Shown in pieces: positions 25,541-43,260 of a DNA stretch of 64,000 nt. Source of the DNA: Lamellibrachia satsuma (Eukaryota; Annelida; Polychaeta; Sabellida; Siboglinidae). A program made the translations under genes and the position numbers. Where the stretch lies: contig BSQZ01000013.1 of the NCBI GenBank assembly GCA_033239005.1, positions 11,129,782-11,193,781 of the forward strand, written 5' to 3'. Every line of letters starts with the position of its first letter. Position 1 is the stretch's first letter. The notes below the pieces were generated by a model that made no database searches, was not told where the DNA came from, and saw only the letters and a list, made by a program, of their open reading frames with translations.

Positions 25541-25665
25541 CTGCGATGTAAACTTACGGCGGACGTTATTTCAATTTACGATTCCAACGATTGCGAAATG
25601 AATAAAGAACCGACCCTTATCCATATCACTTTGTCTAAGGGCAAAGTAAAGCCAGTACAGCTTCG
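25541..25665 (+). CDS. Ankyrin gene, most 5' recognised exon
   Basis: Bounded by acceptor 'ctaattgcag' and donor 'cttcg|gtatgt', and open in one frame for 125 bp. The remainder of 2 bases joins the next exon (16 bases before its ATG) in frame, so the two ATGs at 25598 and 25827 share one frame. An in-frame TAA lies just upstream of the acceptor in the genome. Either the exon is internal and coding begins earlier, or translation begins at ATG 25598. The peptide (from MNKEPTLIHITLSKGK) is not recognised. Confidence 0.6.
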
Positions 25666-26132
25666 GTATGTTTCTGTTTCTTTGCGAACAGCGAAGTGAC
25701 AATTAAACGTATTTATTCGATACCAACCAAATCAAACATAATTGTCAACTTTCGCATTCGTAAGCGGTGCTCCCACATATGAACTGCATGGTTCGTTGCC
25801 CTGTTTGCAGCGTTGTCGCGAACAAGATGGCGGACGGGGATGACGTCACGGAACAAGATCTCCTCGCGCTGCACGAGGACATTCTGGAGGGGAGCGAGGA
25901 GGCGGTACGGGAACTGCTGGAGGATTTCTGCGAGGATGGCACTCCTACCCTCCTTTTGTGCACGTCTGAGATCCAGGTGCGCAGAACGTCGTGAATGGCG
26001 ACGTTGTATACATTTTACTAGTTTATTAGTTGCCATTAATGCATGCAACACAACCTATAAAGCCAAAGAAAATACTGGCTGTCCTCGGTAAGTCACATGA
26101 CGCGTGGGAATGGTCCTGGTGCTCTCACAGTC

Positions 26133-26204
<72 letters not shown>

Positions 26205-29200
26205 CCTCCCTCCCTCCCTCCCTCCCTCCCTCCCTCCCTCCCTCCCTCCCTCCCTCCCTCCCTCCCTCCCTCCCTCCCTCCCTCCCTCTCCCTCTCCCTC
26301 TCCCTCTCCCTCTCGCTCTCCCTCTCCCTCTCCCTCTCCATCTCCCTCTCCTCTCTCTCTCGCTCTCCCCCTCTCCCTCCCCTCTCCCTCTTCCTCTCTC
26401 TCCCTCTCCCTCTCCCTCCCTCTCCCTCTCCCTCTCTCCCCCCACTCTCTCCGTGAAATTCCTGATATATCACTAGTTAATGTTACTGTGCAGTTGGATA
26501 TTTAGTCATGTTTTTATTTAATTTTCGGCGTAACACATCGTACAGACCACATTCTGTTTGTTGCGTAATGAAATGACCGCGCGGCGTGTTTTATGCTGCC
26601 AGATTGAGCCTTTGGACAAAGACCACGAACTCAACCGGATACCACAGTCAGCCGTGCATCGGGCCGCGTTGGTCGGTTCCACGAACATCCTAGAAACGCT
26701 GCTCAACTCTGACGCGAGGATCGACGTAAACGCACCGACGAAGCTGAACGGTTACACAGCCCTACATATGGCGGCTGCTGTCGGCTCAACGCCGCTAGTC
26801 AGCTACCTCGCCGCCAACGGCGCATGCGTGAACGCTCGCAGTCGTTCCGGTCAGACGCCGCTCCATCTTGCGGCGAGATACGGTTACGCGGACGTCGCCA
26901 AAATTCTTGTCGTCAAAGGTGCGTCCGTCGACTGCACCGACGCGCGAATGCGCACGCCGCTCCATCTGGCGGCCGAACATGGCCACCGCACGATGGCGCT
27001 GCTGCTATTGAAGCGGCATGCCAGCCCGAACGCTACAGACGCCGATGGTCAGCTGCCCCTACATCGTGCGCAAGTCGCCGGCCATGTCTCAACTACGGAC
27101 GTCTTGCTCAGCTACGGGAGCAGCGTGGAACGGCAGGACTGCTGCGGGAACACAGCCCTGCATGTCGCCGTCAGCAACTACAGTGCAAAAGGTTTGTATC
27201 TGTAGCCAGTTTCACGCGTCTCACAAAGCACTTATAATTCCACAGTTCACATCTATTCGTATGAAATAGAATCGTTTTCGTCATGCGATTGTGGCGCCAT
27301 CTGCCGATCAAAATATCGCTGAAAGAATTCATAAATTGGAATAATGACTGAAACACGAACGGCGTTACGAACGATTACGAACACAAAAGGCACTTTTGTC
27401 AAATCGACCGGTGATTGCTTGCCCTTTACTATTGCACGATTATTTTGGAAAGTGTAGCGCACTGACGTTTTATGATCGATTTTTCGATATTAATGTGCTT
27501 ACCACATAATATTATAATGTACCTCACCGGTTATAATAAGCAATAATAAGGGGCACCGTGCACGTTTACAAGATACTAAACACTCACAGATTCCACTCTC
27601 CTCTAGCTGAGGGCAACCTTGCACAGGACGGTTCACCAATAGCCCGAACTTCACTATGGTGTAATGTTTCAACCTTTGCATATTCTATGTGTGTGTGCGT
27701 ATGTGCGTGTGTGCGTGCGTGCGTGTGGGTCGGTGGGTCGGTGGGTACGTACTTACGCACGGACGCACGCACGCACGCACGCACGCACGCACACACATGC
27801 ATCACGTATCCCCGCACATCACCATAGATCACGACTCACAAGCCGTGAGTGCAGAAATAGAGCACCTTGAGTTGAACCATCTATCCTTGGCGCGAATGTC
27901 CTAGGCCTGGGAGCGGCAGATGTAGTAAACACGACAGACAGACACGCCCGAGTTTGGAGAACACTCATGCGGCACCTGGGTCAGAAACCCGAGAGCGATC
28001 TCAACGCCAACGGAAGCGGTTCTTTCACTTAGTCCCATCTGTCGATGTCATTGTGCAACCGTATTCAGTGTCGACTCAAAGAGTGTTTCGAATGCTACAC
28101 TCTTTTGTGTTGTTTACTATGACGTAAATACTGTTGGCCATCAAACATATCATGTCGTAGACAAACAAACACTATTTACATTGCTGCTGTCTAGAGTAAC
28201 AGGATTCCAATCCTCTTGCTGCCGTTTCGAAGCGTGGGCAATTTGGTTCATTCCACATTGCTTCAGTTCACTCGGCTGTATAACTGAGTACCTGGCTACA
28301 TACAGTGGTTAATATACACGAATGAGTAGATTTCGGGCCGGATACAGAGAACTGATCTTTACCGTTGACATAGTGACCGCTTTACACAGAAAACAATCCG
28401 TATCTTGCTAGTTTGGTATACACCATTTCTCATAACATATCCAACTTCTCTAGGGTTAAGTTGCTTATGACAACACGAGCTCTCCTCTATCCTCGTTAAC
28501 CTGTGGTGATATATAATAATTATTGCTATCACCCCCGATGGGTCCCCCCTGTGGTTTTATCCCTACAATCGTACATTTAAATTTTATCCCAACCTACCAG
28601 TTAGATACGTTACGACGCAATCATTGGAATCAGCAACTATGGCTCACTTCAATGTTTCGAATTACAAATGCACTGAGCATGTGTCGTGAACTACTATATT
28701 ATTTTATACACGACACTACGAATATGCCCGTATCTGATTGCAACTCGTGTTTTTCGGCGAAACGTAGTTTACGTGATATACATATCTAGTTGTATTGTTT
28801 ACAGTTGGATCAGTGGCTGCGTTGCCTAGTGATTTAAAGGTCGCTTCTATAATAAGATCTTGTTATATATAGTATAAATTTATGTTTCTGAATATTGATC
28901 TTGTTATATATAGTATATGTTTATGAATATTGATCTTGTTATATATATAGTATATGTTTATAGTATATGTTTATGAATATTGATCTTCTTATATATAGTA
29001 TATGTTTATGAATATTGATCTTGGTGTTCCGCATGCAACGTAAACACAATATTCGAGTCGAAACATTCAAACTAAACAGATAACGGTCAAACTATACATG
29101 AAAACAGTGTGGTTCATTAAAACAAAACTCGGACGGTCGAGATATTAGGGTAGATATAATTTATGGTTTTATCATAAAAATTAAAAGATTTTGTACCTTA

Positions 29201-31704
29201 AGCATACAAATATTGTCCGGAGTATCCACCAAGTGTTTATGTTTACAGAAATAATTATTAATACGAGGATGCTCTACTTTTCTGTTTCAGCATTCGAGAA
29301 ACAAAAGCAGCAACAATTAATCCGGAGAGGGGAAGAACCCGATGACAGCCAGGACATGGACACTTTCACTTTCGGTTCTGTCGACTCCTTGCTACGAGGG
29401 GGCTCTGACGTCAGCATGGCGAATACCAGCGGCGACACAGTGCTCCATCTGGCGACTGCTGTGGGTCACGTGGGACTGTTGACACGTCTCGTGGAGTGCG
29501 GGGGCGGAGTAAACGACGTCAACAAACGGGGCGAGTCATGCGTGTTCCGTGCGAGAAACCGTCACGTACTGGAGTACCTGCTGTCGAAACGCGCCAGACT
29601 CGATCTGGAAAATGCTGATGGCGACACCGTCCTGCACGAATACGCCAGTGTCGGTGACATCAGTTGCGAGCAGATGATAATGGTGATCGACAACGGCGCA
29701 GTCGTCGACTGTCGAAACAAACGCCGCGAGACGGCGATCTTCCGCGCATGCGCAAGCGGAAGTTGGACTAAAGTGTGCGCACTGATGGAAGCGGGCGCAT
29801 CGAGGGATCTTCTCAATAGCGACGGCCGGTCGATCCTTCATGTGGCGCTCGCCAGTAAACACGGCGAGCTGGCGCGCTTTCTGATAGCGCAGGCTGACGT
29901 GAATCTCAACGTGGGCGATAAGACAGGCACGACGGCGCTACACATGGCCGTCGCGAACGACGACCTGGAGACAACAAAGCTGTTGCTGTCTTCCGGTGTC
30001 ACCATCAATGCCCGTGACGTCACTGGTCAGTCGGCAACAGCAATGGCGGCGGCGTCACGTAACGCCGACATTCTGCGCCTCCTGTTGGAGAACGGGGCCG
30101 TCCTGGGCGGCACCGATGCCTACCCGCTGCTGACGTTCGCGCACACCGGCGACGTCGATATGGTCCGCGTACTGATCGCTCAAGAGACGAAACTGAGCGA
30201 GCGTGACACGGACGGACGAAGCGCCTTGCACCTGGCCGTCAGGGGGCAGCACTGGGACGTAGTGCGACTGATAGTGGACGCCGGCGCGAGTTCGGAGACA
30301 CGTGACAGCGAGGGTAGCACCCCGCTGCATGACGCGTGTGAACACTGTCGCGACGATGACGTCATAGAGCGGCTGATCTCTAGCGGCGCTCCGCTGAATC
30401 AGGTCAATCTGCGCGGCCGTACGCCGCTCCACACTGCCGTGTTACACAACTCGGCCAACGCCGTACGGCCGCTGATCGAGAACGGGAGTGACGTCAGCGC
30501 TCAGGACAGAGACGGCTTCACGCCGCTGATGCTGGCCGTGGCAAGTCCCGCCGACACGTGGGACTTGGAGGCGAAGTGCGAGCTGATGGTGTTGTCGTCA
30601 GCCGTCAACCTGCAGAACAAAGACCGCAGGACGGCGTTGCACTACTTGGCAGTATCAGGTCTTGTTTCGCTGGCAAAACTGTTGATCTCACACAACTGTT
30701 CAATAGATTTGACTGACAAGCACGAACGGACGCCTCTACACTACGCCTGCGCGGGAGGATTCAGCAAGATGGCGGCGCTGCTGATCGAACACGGCGCCTG
30801 CGCGGAGCGACAAGACGCCGACGGCCAATCGGCGGTCTACCACGCCGTCACTTCCGGTAACGTCGATACGCTCGACTTGCTCATCGCTCACGGGGCGAAC
30901 CCGGACCAACAACGGACCGACGGCGGATCGCCGCTCCACCAGGGTCTACACGACCAGAGTCTGGAGATCGTTGAGTTGCTACTCATGAGTGACGTCAAAG
31001 TCAACGTCACCGACAGCGAAAACGAGGCTCCGTTACACATCGCGGCAGCAATGTCGCCCCTCCACGTGGTCAGTACGTTGCTCAGACTGGGTGCTGACGT
31101 CAACGTCAGTAATCGCAGCGGTCGCACTCCGCTTCACGCCAGCATCGAGAACCCAAATTCGGAAGTGACGAAGCTGCTAGTGTCATCAGGCGGCGAACTG
31201 GACGCACGCGATTGCGACTGCAACACGGCACTCCATCTGGCGGTTAAATCGGGTAGCTACGATCACGTGAACGTCTTGTTGACGAGCGGTGCCGATATCG
31301 ACGCGACGAACAAAGCCGGTGACTCGTCGCTCCACCTAGCGGCGGCCAGTAAAGAGACTGACGTTCTCGAACTGCTCATTGCTGACGAGGCTGACATGAA
31401 CTTGCAGAACAGCCGCGGTGAGTCGCCACTGCTCGTAGCGCTGATCCACTCGAACATTGAGGCGGCGTCGATACTCCTCGACCAGGGCGCCACTGTCGCC
31501 GTGGCGGACAACGACGGAGAGACGGCGCTACATAAAGCCGTGCGCATGCGCAACGCCCGCTCCTCCTTTCTGTTGAACCTCGTGCAGCGCGGTCTGTCGG
31601 TCGACTGTAAGAACAAACACGGCGCGACGCCATTAGACACGGTGAAAGGCGTCTCGAAGCAAATCAAGCTTGACCTACTTCAGGCACTCGGCATTGAGTC
31701 GTAA
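25598..31704 (+). CDS. Large ankyrin-repeat protein, four coding exons
   Basis: Coding exons: 25598-25665 (the exon itself probably starts at 25541 after 'aattgcag'), 25811-25976, 26603-27191 and 29291-31704 (stop TAA... context 'gagtcgtaa'). Splice phases agree throughout (2, 0, 1), giving 1,078 aa from ATG 25598. Initiation at ATG 25827 ('aacaagATGG', good context) would give 1,050 aa. After an acidic N-terminal segment (DGDDVTEQDLLALHEDI) the protein is nearly all ankyrin repeats: about 6 in exon 3, the sixth interrupted by a Q/K/E-rich linker, and about 22 in exon 4, with G.TPLH.A...G and LL..GA.....D.. signatures. No membrane segment, kinase, death or SOCS domain was seen, so it is probably a soluble scaffold. 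Orthology is not assignable by eye. Exons are much more GC- and CpG-rich than the introns. Confidence 0.88.
25811..25976 (+). CDS. Ankyrin gene, exon with acidic N-terminal region
   Basis: Acceptor 'ccctgtttgcag', donor 'atccag|gtgcgc'. Encodes VVANKMADGDDV, then a Leu/Glu-rich helix (LLALHEDILEGSEEAV). Ends in phase 0. The following 626-bp intron is largely a CT-rich microsatellite. Confidence 0.8.
26128..26450. repeat. (CT)n-(CCCT)n microsatellite in an ankyrin-gene intron
   Basis: (CT) to about 26200, (CCCT) to about 26287, then (CCCTCT) with interruptions. It lies 150 bp downstream of the donor and 150 bp upstream of the next acceptor, and fills half the intron. [13 protein letters not shown] ORFs are artefacts. 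Confidence 0.97.
26603..27191 (+). CDS. Ankyrin gene, exon with repeats 1-6
   Basis: Acceptor 'ttttatgctgccag', donor 'gcaaaag|gtttgt' (phase 1). Encodes five full ankyrin repeats (for example GYTALHMAAAVGSTPLV and GQTPLHLAARYGYADVA) and the first half of a sixth (GNTALHVAVSNYSAK), which is completed across the intron. Confidence 0.93.
28190..28305 (+). mobile_element. tRNA-derived SINE fragment
   Basis: B-box-like 'ggattccaatcc' is followed by a SINE body: 'cgtttcgaagcgtgggcaat', 'ggttcattccacattgcttc', 'ggctgtataactgagtacctgg'. The body pattern (gggcaa..tt..ttc.c..cattgcttc...tataa.tgagtacctgg) is shared with copies at 53790 and 57845. The tRNA head is badly eroded. Confidence 0.6.
28850..29027. 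repeat. 35-bp AT-rich tandem repeat, about 4 copies
   Basis: Units begin 'gatcttgttatatatagtat' and end 'gtttatgaatatt'. One unit carries an extra internal duplication of 'agtatatgttt'. Confidence 0.85.
29291..31704 (+). CDS. Ankyrin gene, terminal 2.4-kb exon with about 22 repeats
   Basis: Acceptor 'tttctgtttcag' then 804 codons without an intron. It starts with a hydrophilic linker (FEKQKQQQLIRRGEEPDD) and a non-repeat DMDTFTFGSVDSLL segment. About 22 tandem ankyrin units of roughly 33 residues follow (GDTVLHLATAVGH ... GETALHKAVRMRN), some variant (FRACASGSW; AYPLLTFAHTGDV). The end is GATPLDTVKGVSKQ then LDLLQALGIES. Wholly open, with strong codon bias to C/G at third positions. AATAAA at 32285 is a possible polyadenylation signal. 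Confidence 0.96.
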
Positions 31705-33610
31705 CATAGCCACTGATGATATTTCGCTGGCATTTTTAATAGGAATGCACCCATCCCTGGACCGACTAAACTCAGTCGTATTCTCATGTGCGGTGGTAAG
31801 CAGACATGTTTGTGCCGTTCTATGAACGCTGCCGGTCATTCTGCTCACTTTGAAACTCAAACTGCCAACTCTGCAATCGCCTGCATAGCCCTCCTGAATG
31901 TATCGTTGCGAACAGATTGGGTGTTGTGAATCTGATATGCATGGCCTTTCGTACACGTTGAGGGGCGCACATTAATGTCGAGTCACCCAACTTTTTCTAC
32001 ATATATCTTTGTTGAACTGAAGCTGCTATACTTGTATTATAGCAACGTGCTGAAAGAATATCACTGTTATTTCAGTTGTAAACACTTTGTTTTCTACCGT
32101 CATAATATTGTCTTATTTTCACGACTGGCCGTCGATAATATTATGCAAATTCGTGCTGTCCATCCAAACTGCTACAGCCAGAAACTTTTTCACGACTTGT
32201 TGATCCGATACAATGACACAATGTTAGCAATATCATAATATATACATTTTGCCTGGGAATAGCTCTACACATATCTTCCTTGTCTAATAAATTGTGGAAG
32301 ACAAAATATCGACGGAGACGTAAATTCATTCAAAGAAGACTTCTCGTTGGAAGACGTCTTTGGTTGAGGGAAAATGATGCTGCCAAATATCACAAAATTA
32401 ATGTCACATGTGGTATTATGTGGCACTGGTGTATTAATTGTTATTTATACGTTAATTATGTCATAGTGAATTACGTATATGTCACATAAGAGTATATCTT
32501 TAAATGGTTTGCTTTGTTTGGCATTTATGACGTCATCCATGTTACGACTAATAGGCCCTAGTGTAGGTTTCGCCAACCTCTTGAACGGCTTACATCGCCG
32601 CAGTGCAATGTATGACGGGTAAACAAGCACATGACATTATATCTACACAGCTTCCCAAGGCGTCCCACTTCGTTTGTTACGCATATCATATTAATCTACG
32701 CAGTAATAGTTTGTACAATGATGTACAATGCTGTATAATGACGCACAATGATGTACAATGAAATGCATGTTGTGGAGGGAATAAAATATACAGTTAAAAA
32801 AGAATATCACGTGTGTAGAACGTGTAACGACAACAACATTGTAACGGCAACAACATCGATGTGTCAACAAGTGTCTGCGTAGGTGTTGCTATCTAGCGAA
32901 TAAGAAAACACTAATTGGCAATCTGTAGGCGATTTCTCTCCAAATTACACGGAATAAGGACCTGTCAGATATTGCTGCTCAACGTTCATACAAACTGGAA
33001 ACACATGTCGCCTCCGATGGATGGGTAAAATAAATGAGGAATAATTAATAATGCGAAAATGGAATGGACGTTCCGGAATGAATACCCGGTTTTGCTGAAA
33101 AACAAACATCTTTTTTCACTGTTACACCACGTACGTCAAACACAATGCTATGATATTTCAGACGACCTGACATAAATCACAACCAAAACAATCCAAAATA
33201 ACACATTTTGTTGTCAAGAGGGAACTTACTTTTTGCATTATGGAGCTTTGACGACCCTCGTACTATGTACATCGATTCCACGTTTTTTCGGCGTCCGATG
33301 ATAAACCCCTTTTATAATCCTATTTTGATGTTCGGTACGTGCGCGCGTACGCACCCCCCCCCCCCCGAACGCACGCACACACACAAACAGACACACTGAG
33401 AGCACTGCGACATACCTGTCTGTCCGAACCCGTTGTGACGACGTCTGAAGCGTCGATGACGTCATTGATCGTGATCGCGCGACTCCGTAAACAGCAGCAC
33501 TCGACGGTACACGGCGGAGTCGCTTTCGCTGTGTTGTCCTCGTCAAACGAATGGCATAGGTTGACTTGTCTTACCCATCGACGTGCGTGCCACCGTCAGT
33601 GGCCGTGAGA
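31705..33610. other. Intergenic DNA between ankyrin and Rho genes
   Basis: Holds the ankyrin 3' UTR, an imperfect 12-bp 'tgtacaatgatg' repeat (32713-32761), and a C tract with CA repeat (33354-33395). A promoter for the Rho gene must lie near 33400-33610, but no core motif was clear. Confidence 0.5.
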
Positions 33611-33650
33611 CGAGGCCGTGGACCAGGTGTGTGCGCGGAGGAAGCGAGCC

Positions 33651-39959
<6,309 letters not shown>

Positions 39960-41108
39960 TAACGTGATATTATTATGTCGAGAAACTTATATTATATTGC
40001 TTTGTTAAACATAAATGTTGGCGGCAGAAGTGGCGTTGCCGTAAATCTATCTAATTCACAGACGTAACAGGCACTGTACAATTATATTGACTTTAATACC
40101 ATATAGGCCCCTGTTTTAAACGCAGAGACTCCAGTTCGTGATGCCCCAACGTAACGGCTGGTTCATGTCAATTCGCTAGGTGTTGCACCCTATCTGAGAA
40201 ACAGGGAACCAACAAGAACATGTACATGCCATGCGAAATGGTCAGATTTGTGCCTGTTATGTGACATGACAAACGTATTGTTCTCATTCAGATCTTTTAT
40301 TAGAATAGGAGTCTAAATCGCCGTATGTTAAAGCTCTTTTTGTGTTGTATTCGTACGAATATGCCAGCTATATCTTAGCGAATCGCCGTTTCAGACATAA
40401 TGTATGCCTATATAAACGGATACCAATTGACCACTATAGTAGGCCAGTCACGTGATCGCCACTCCAACCAGTCACATGATCGGATATTCGCCTGTCAAAC
40501 ACGTGTCGAGCTAGTGGAAAGTAGATAACGCTTGCATGCTAATTATAGTTATTTGTAGAATTGTTAAATTGTCCAACTTTATTGTATAAGCAGATACGCT
40601 ACGTATTGAAGGTGAAACAAAACGTAGCATTCATCAGTCCTAGAACGTAGTGCGTTCTCTTCGAGAAACGTTGCTTATGAACCCTGCACGCACAGACGCA
40701 ATATGGCGGTCTCTGTGCGCCTGTACCGTGCATGGATGGAGCATTGATGTTTTGTCTGGTCAATACGTACCAGGTCGCCTGAAATATTGCTTCACATGGT
40801 GCAGGGTGAAATATATTTATTTACAAGAACATTTTGCCCGGTACATTACAAGGAAATGCTATCTTTTCCGTTCCTTTGACACTGCAGTAGGAATGGAGAT
40901 TCATGTGGACAGAAATGTTATATTTACTACAGGAGCATTACATTTACTATATTATAAACATTCGATTGATTGAACCTGTTGTTCCATAATTGTAGATGCC
41001 TTAAGCCGTCTGTAGTATTTGATTTGTCAAGCAATAAATGTTAGACTAGTTTCCTAGACATCGTGTGTATTAAGTAATTTGTTAGCGCAGAAGTGAAATA
41101 CGAAAGGT
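39960..41108. other. Rho 3' flank and intergenic DNA
   Basis: No second gene was recognised. The 107-codon ORF at 40650-40973 has no known motif. Confidence 0.5.
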
Positions 41109-41110
41109 AA

Positions 41111-41550
41111 GGTCTTGTGGTATCAAGAGTTCAGTGAGGTCTTGTGGTATCACGAGTTCAGTGAGGTCTTGTGGTGTCACGAGTTCAGTGAGGCCTTGTG
41201 GTGTCACGAGTTCAGTGAGGTCTTGTGGTGTCACGAGTTCAGTGAGGCCTTGTGGTGTCACGAGTTCAGTGAGGTCTTGTGGTATCACGAGTTCAGTGAG
41301 GTCTTGTGGTATCACGAGTTCAGTGAGGTCTTGTGGTATCACGAGTTCAGTGAGGCCTTGTGGTATCACGAGTTCAGTGAGGTCTTGTGGTATCACGAGT
41401 TCAGTGAGGTCTTGTGGTGTCACGAGTTCAGTGAGGCCTTGTGGTATCACGAGTTCAGTGAGGTCTTGTGGTATCACGAGTTCAGTGAGGTCTTGTGGTA
41501 TCAAGAGTTCAGTGAGGTCTTGTGGTATCACGAGTTCAGTGAGGTCTTGT
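41111..41550. repeat. 27-bp minisatellite, about 16 copies
   Basis: Unit 'ggtcttgtggtatcacgagt' plus 'tcagtga' with a 27-bp (9-codon) period. Variants are tct/cct and tat/tgt. Because the unit is a multiple of 3, open frames run through it on both strands (EFSEVLWYH on plus, LIPQDLTEL on minus). The plus frame continues to 41885 in unique sequence, without a start context or recognisable domain. Confidence 0.95.
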
Positions 41551-42052
41551 TGGAAGATGTATATGGGGGTTGTGGCACCACAGCATCTGAAGTTCCTGAG
41601 GTATATGCAGCAGGATTGTTTGCACTAGTAAGATTCGTCAAAAATTATTGTACGATAGAATGCCGAGGAACAGTCGAAACACCAAACAGTTCTGTGCAAT
41701 TTTGCGGACACCACGAATATCTGCATATGGCTGTCGGTTATCTGTATTGCCAACATTTATCAAAGGCAAGGCAACTGTTGATTCCGAACACTCGACTGCG
41801 CCTTAATCAATCAGTGTTACCTCGATCACGAGTCAGTAGTAAAATAATATATTTATTCGTACTACAATGTGTACGATTCAGTTAAAACAATGTGTACAAT
41901 TCAGTTAAAACAATGTCTACTGGCACAACATAGCGGATCGCCGGACAATATTTTTAGAATCGATTACTGTTCCATGTCAGAGGTCTCTCATTAATTTGAT
42001 TAATTCACTCGTTGCGCGAACATGTTATGTTCCTCGGCAATATATCTATAGC

Positions 42053-42216
42053 TTCGCAGTTTCGCGAATTTCCCGATCTAACGATAATAGTAAATTGTTT
42101 CGATGATCTGAACAGAAGTCTGCAGTCTTTTATTAAGCCGACTGTATATATTACTTAGACTTGACACAGCGAACTTGATTCGCGATGGGTCAAATCATTT
42201 AAGGAGGGAGTTTTAA
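42053..42216 (+). repeat. Dispersed repeat family R1, copy C
   Basis: 'tttcgcgaatttcccgatc', 'aaattgtttcgatgatctga', 'tttattaagccgactg' and 'attcgcgatgggtcaaatca' followed by 'aggagggagttttaa' line up in order with copies at 15478-15880 and 44770-45097. The left end is shorter or more decayed than in the other copies. Confidence 0.6.
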
Positions 42217-42224
42217 TTAACGAC

Positions 42225-42413
42225 TTATACACATTTGTTCGGCAAACAGAACTGATGGCAGGAGCTGTCAATGTTCAGTTTACATTGAAGATATGCAGTA
42301 TGGTGTCCGCATTCAAGCTGTGGCGTATGTATTTTCCGCAAGATGGAAAACAGCCTCTCCTCATCTGCGTTGCTGTGTGAAAGGCGGGGGGGGCGGCGCC
42401 AACACGCCATCAA
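42225..42413 (-). pseudogene. hAT transposase C-terminal dimerisation segment (relic)
   Basis: The minus-strand frame holds 'LSHSNADEERLFSILRK', the hallmark C-terminal hAT dimerisation motif (family: PHSNADEERVFS.VRK). It probably belongs with the zinc-finger N-terminus at 42874-43260 as one internally deleted copy: about 460 bp of unrelated or decayed DNA lies between them, where more than 1 kb of catalytic core would be expected. Confidence 0.85.
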
Positions 42414-42873
42414 ACGCCTGGCGATGCAGCTGTCGGGAACATAGCCCTTAGGTTCAGGATACAGTTACATTTCCCATTGGTGGCCATGTTAACGTTTTGC
42501 ATAATTATAAGAAAACGTGACCGTCAAAAATTCTAAAAGTTTCAACCAGCAACTACCATCATCCAACTGCCATGCAGTTCGAGTTTTGTCAAAATTATAC
42601 ATTTCTAATTCTCGTAATATGCCTGTATGTGCGATACCCCTCAAAGTTTACCAATATTGGTATGAATTACGACGCACACGTGTCTAGTGGCCAAAAAATT
42701 ACAAATATCCTTCCGCCTATTAAAATTATCTCAAAATCCACCATTTCACTCTCAGCAGCTTCCACCAGCAAACTGGGTAATGTCCCTGCACAAATGCACT
42801 TATGTCAGAGCGTATGAATTTTCGCATGAAAACGTCCTATATCCAAACTTTCTATGCCCTACATTCAGGAAGT

Positions 42874-43260
42874 CTAACTGAGGCATAACTTCCCCAGCCA
42901 AATCGGTGAAGTGGTCTCCGATTGTCGCCGGAATCTATGCTCGGCGACAAAGTAGTCAAACATCACCTCCGTTTGGGTCACCACGTTAGCAGCGTCGCTA
43001 CAGTTCGCCTGCGGCTTGAAAAACGCTCTCACGGTTGCCCCTTCCTCGTGCTTTTTAAGATTGGCATTGTGGAGGTTCGACTTGATATGTTCATTTACGT
43101 CATACCGGCCTGAGGCAGCTACTTTCACATCACGTGAACACAAACTGCAGCTAGCATACTGTTCGCCTGTTGTGCTTGGCACAATCATTCCGCCAAACTT
43201 CTCCAACCACTCGTTTTGGAACTTTCCAGCGCATTTTCGCATTTTCGCTGGAGGCGACAT
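42874..43260 (-). pseudogene. hAT transposase N-terminal zinc-finger segment (relic)
   Basis: ATG at 43260 (minus) opens 128 codons. Near residues 12-66 a BED-like finger is visible: FQNEWLEKFGG, C-x2-C (ASCSLCSRD), then YDVNEHIKSNLH with the two His. VTQTEVMFDYFVAEHRF follows, as in hAT proteins of this type. After this the frame shifts: the continuation 'IGDHFTDLAGEVMPQLDF' is in another frame. This is the 5' end of a broken gene whose 3' end is at 42225-42413. Confidence 0.8.

Larger units (their letters stand above)
27192..29290. other. Ankyrin gene intron (2.1 kb) with GT/CG repeat
   Basis: Contains a (GTGC)/(CGCA) simple repeat at about 27685-27800, a SINE fragment (28190-28305) and an AT-rich tandem repeat (28850-29027). 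The ORFs here are short and unrecognised. Confidence 0.75.

Noticed and set aside
29536..31633. Minus-strand ORFs of 60-134 codons opposite the ankyrin exon
   Set aside because: Antisense shadows arising from the GC-rich third codon positions of the real gene.
41115..41885. 256-codon ORF through the 27-bp repeat
   Set aside because: Open because the unit is a multiple of 3; the minus strand is open too. The unique tail has no domain or splice context.
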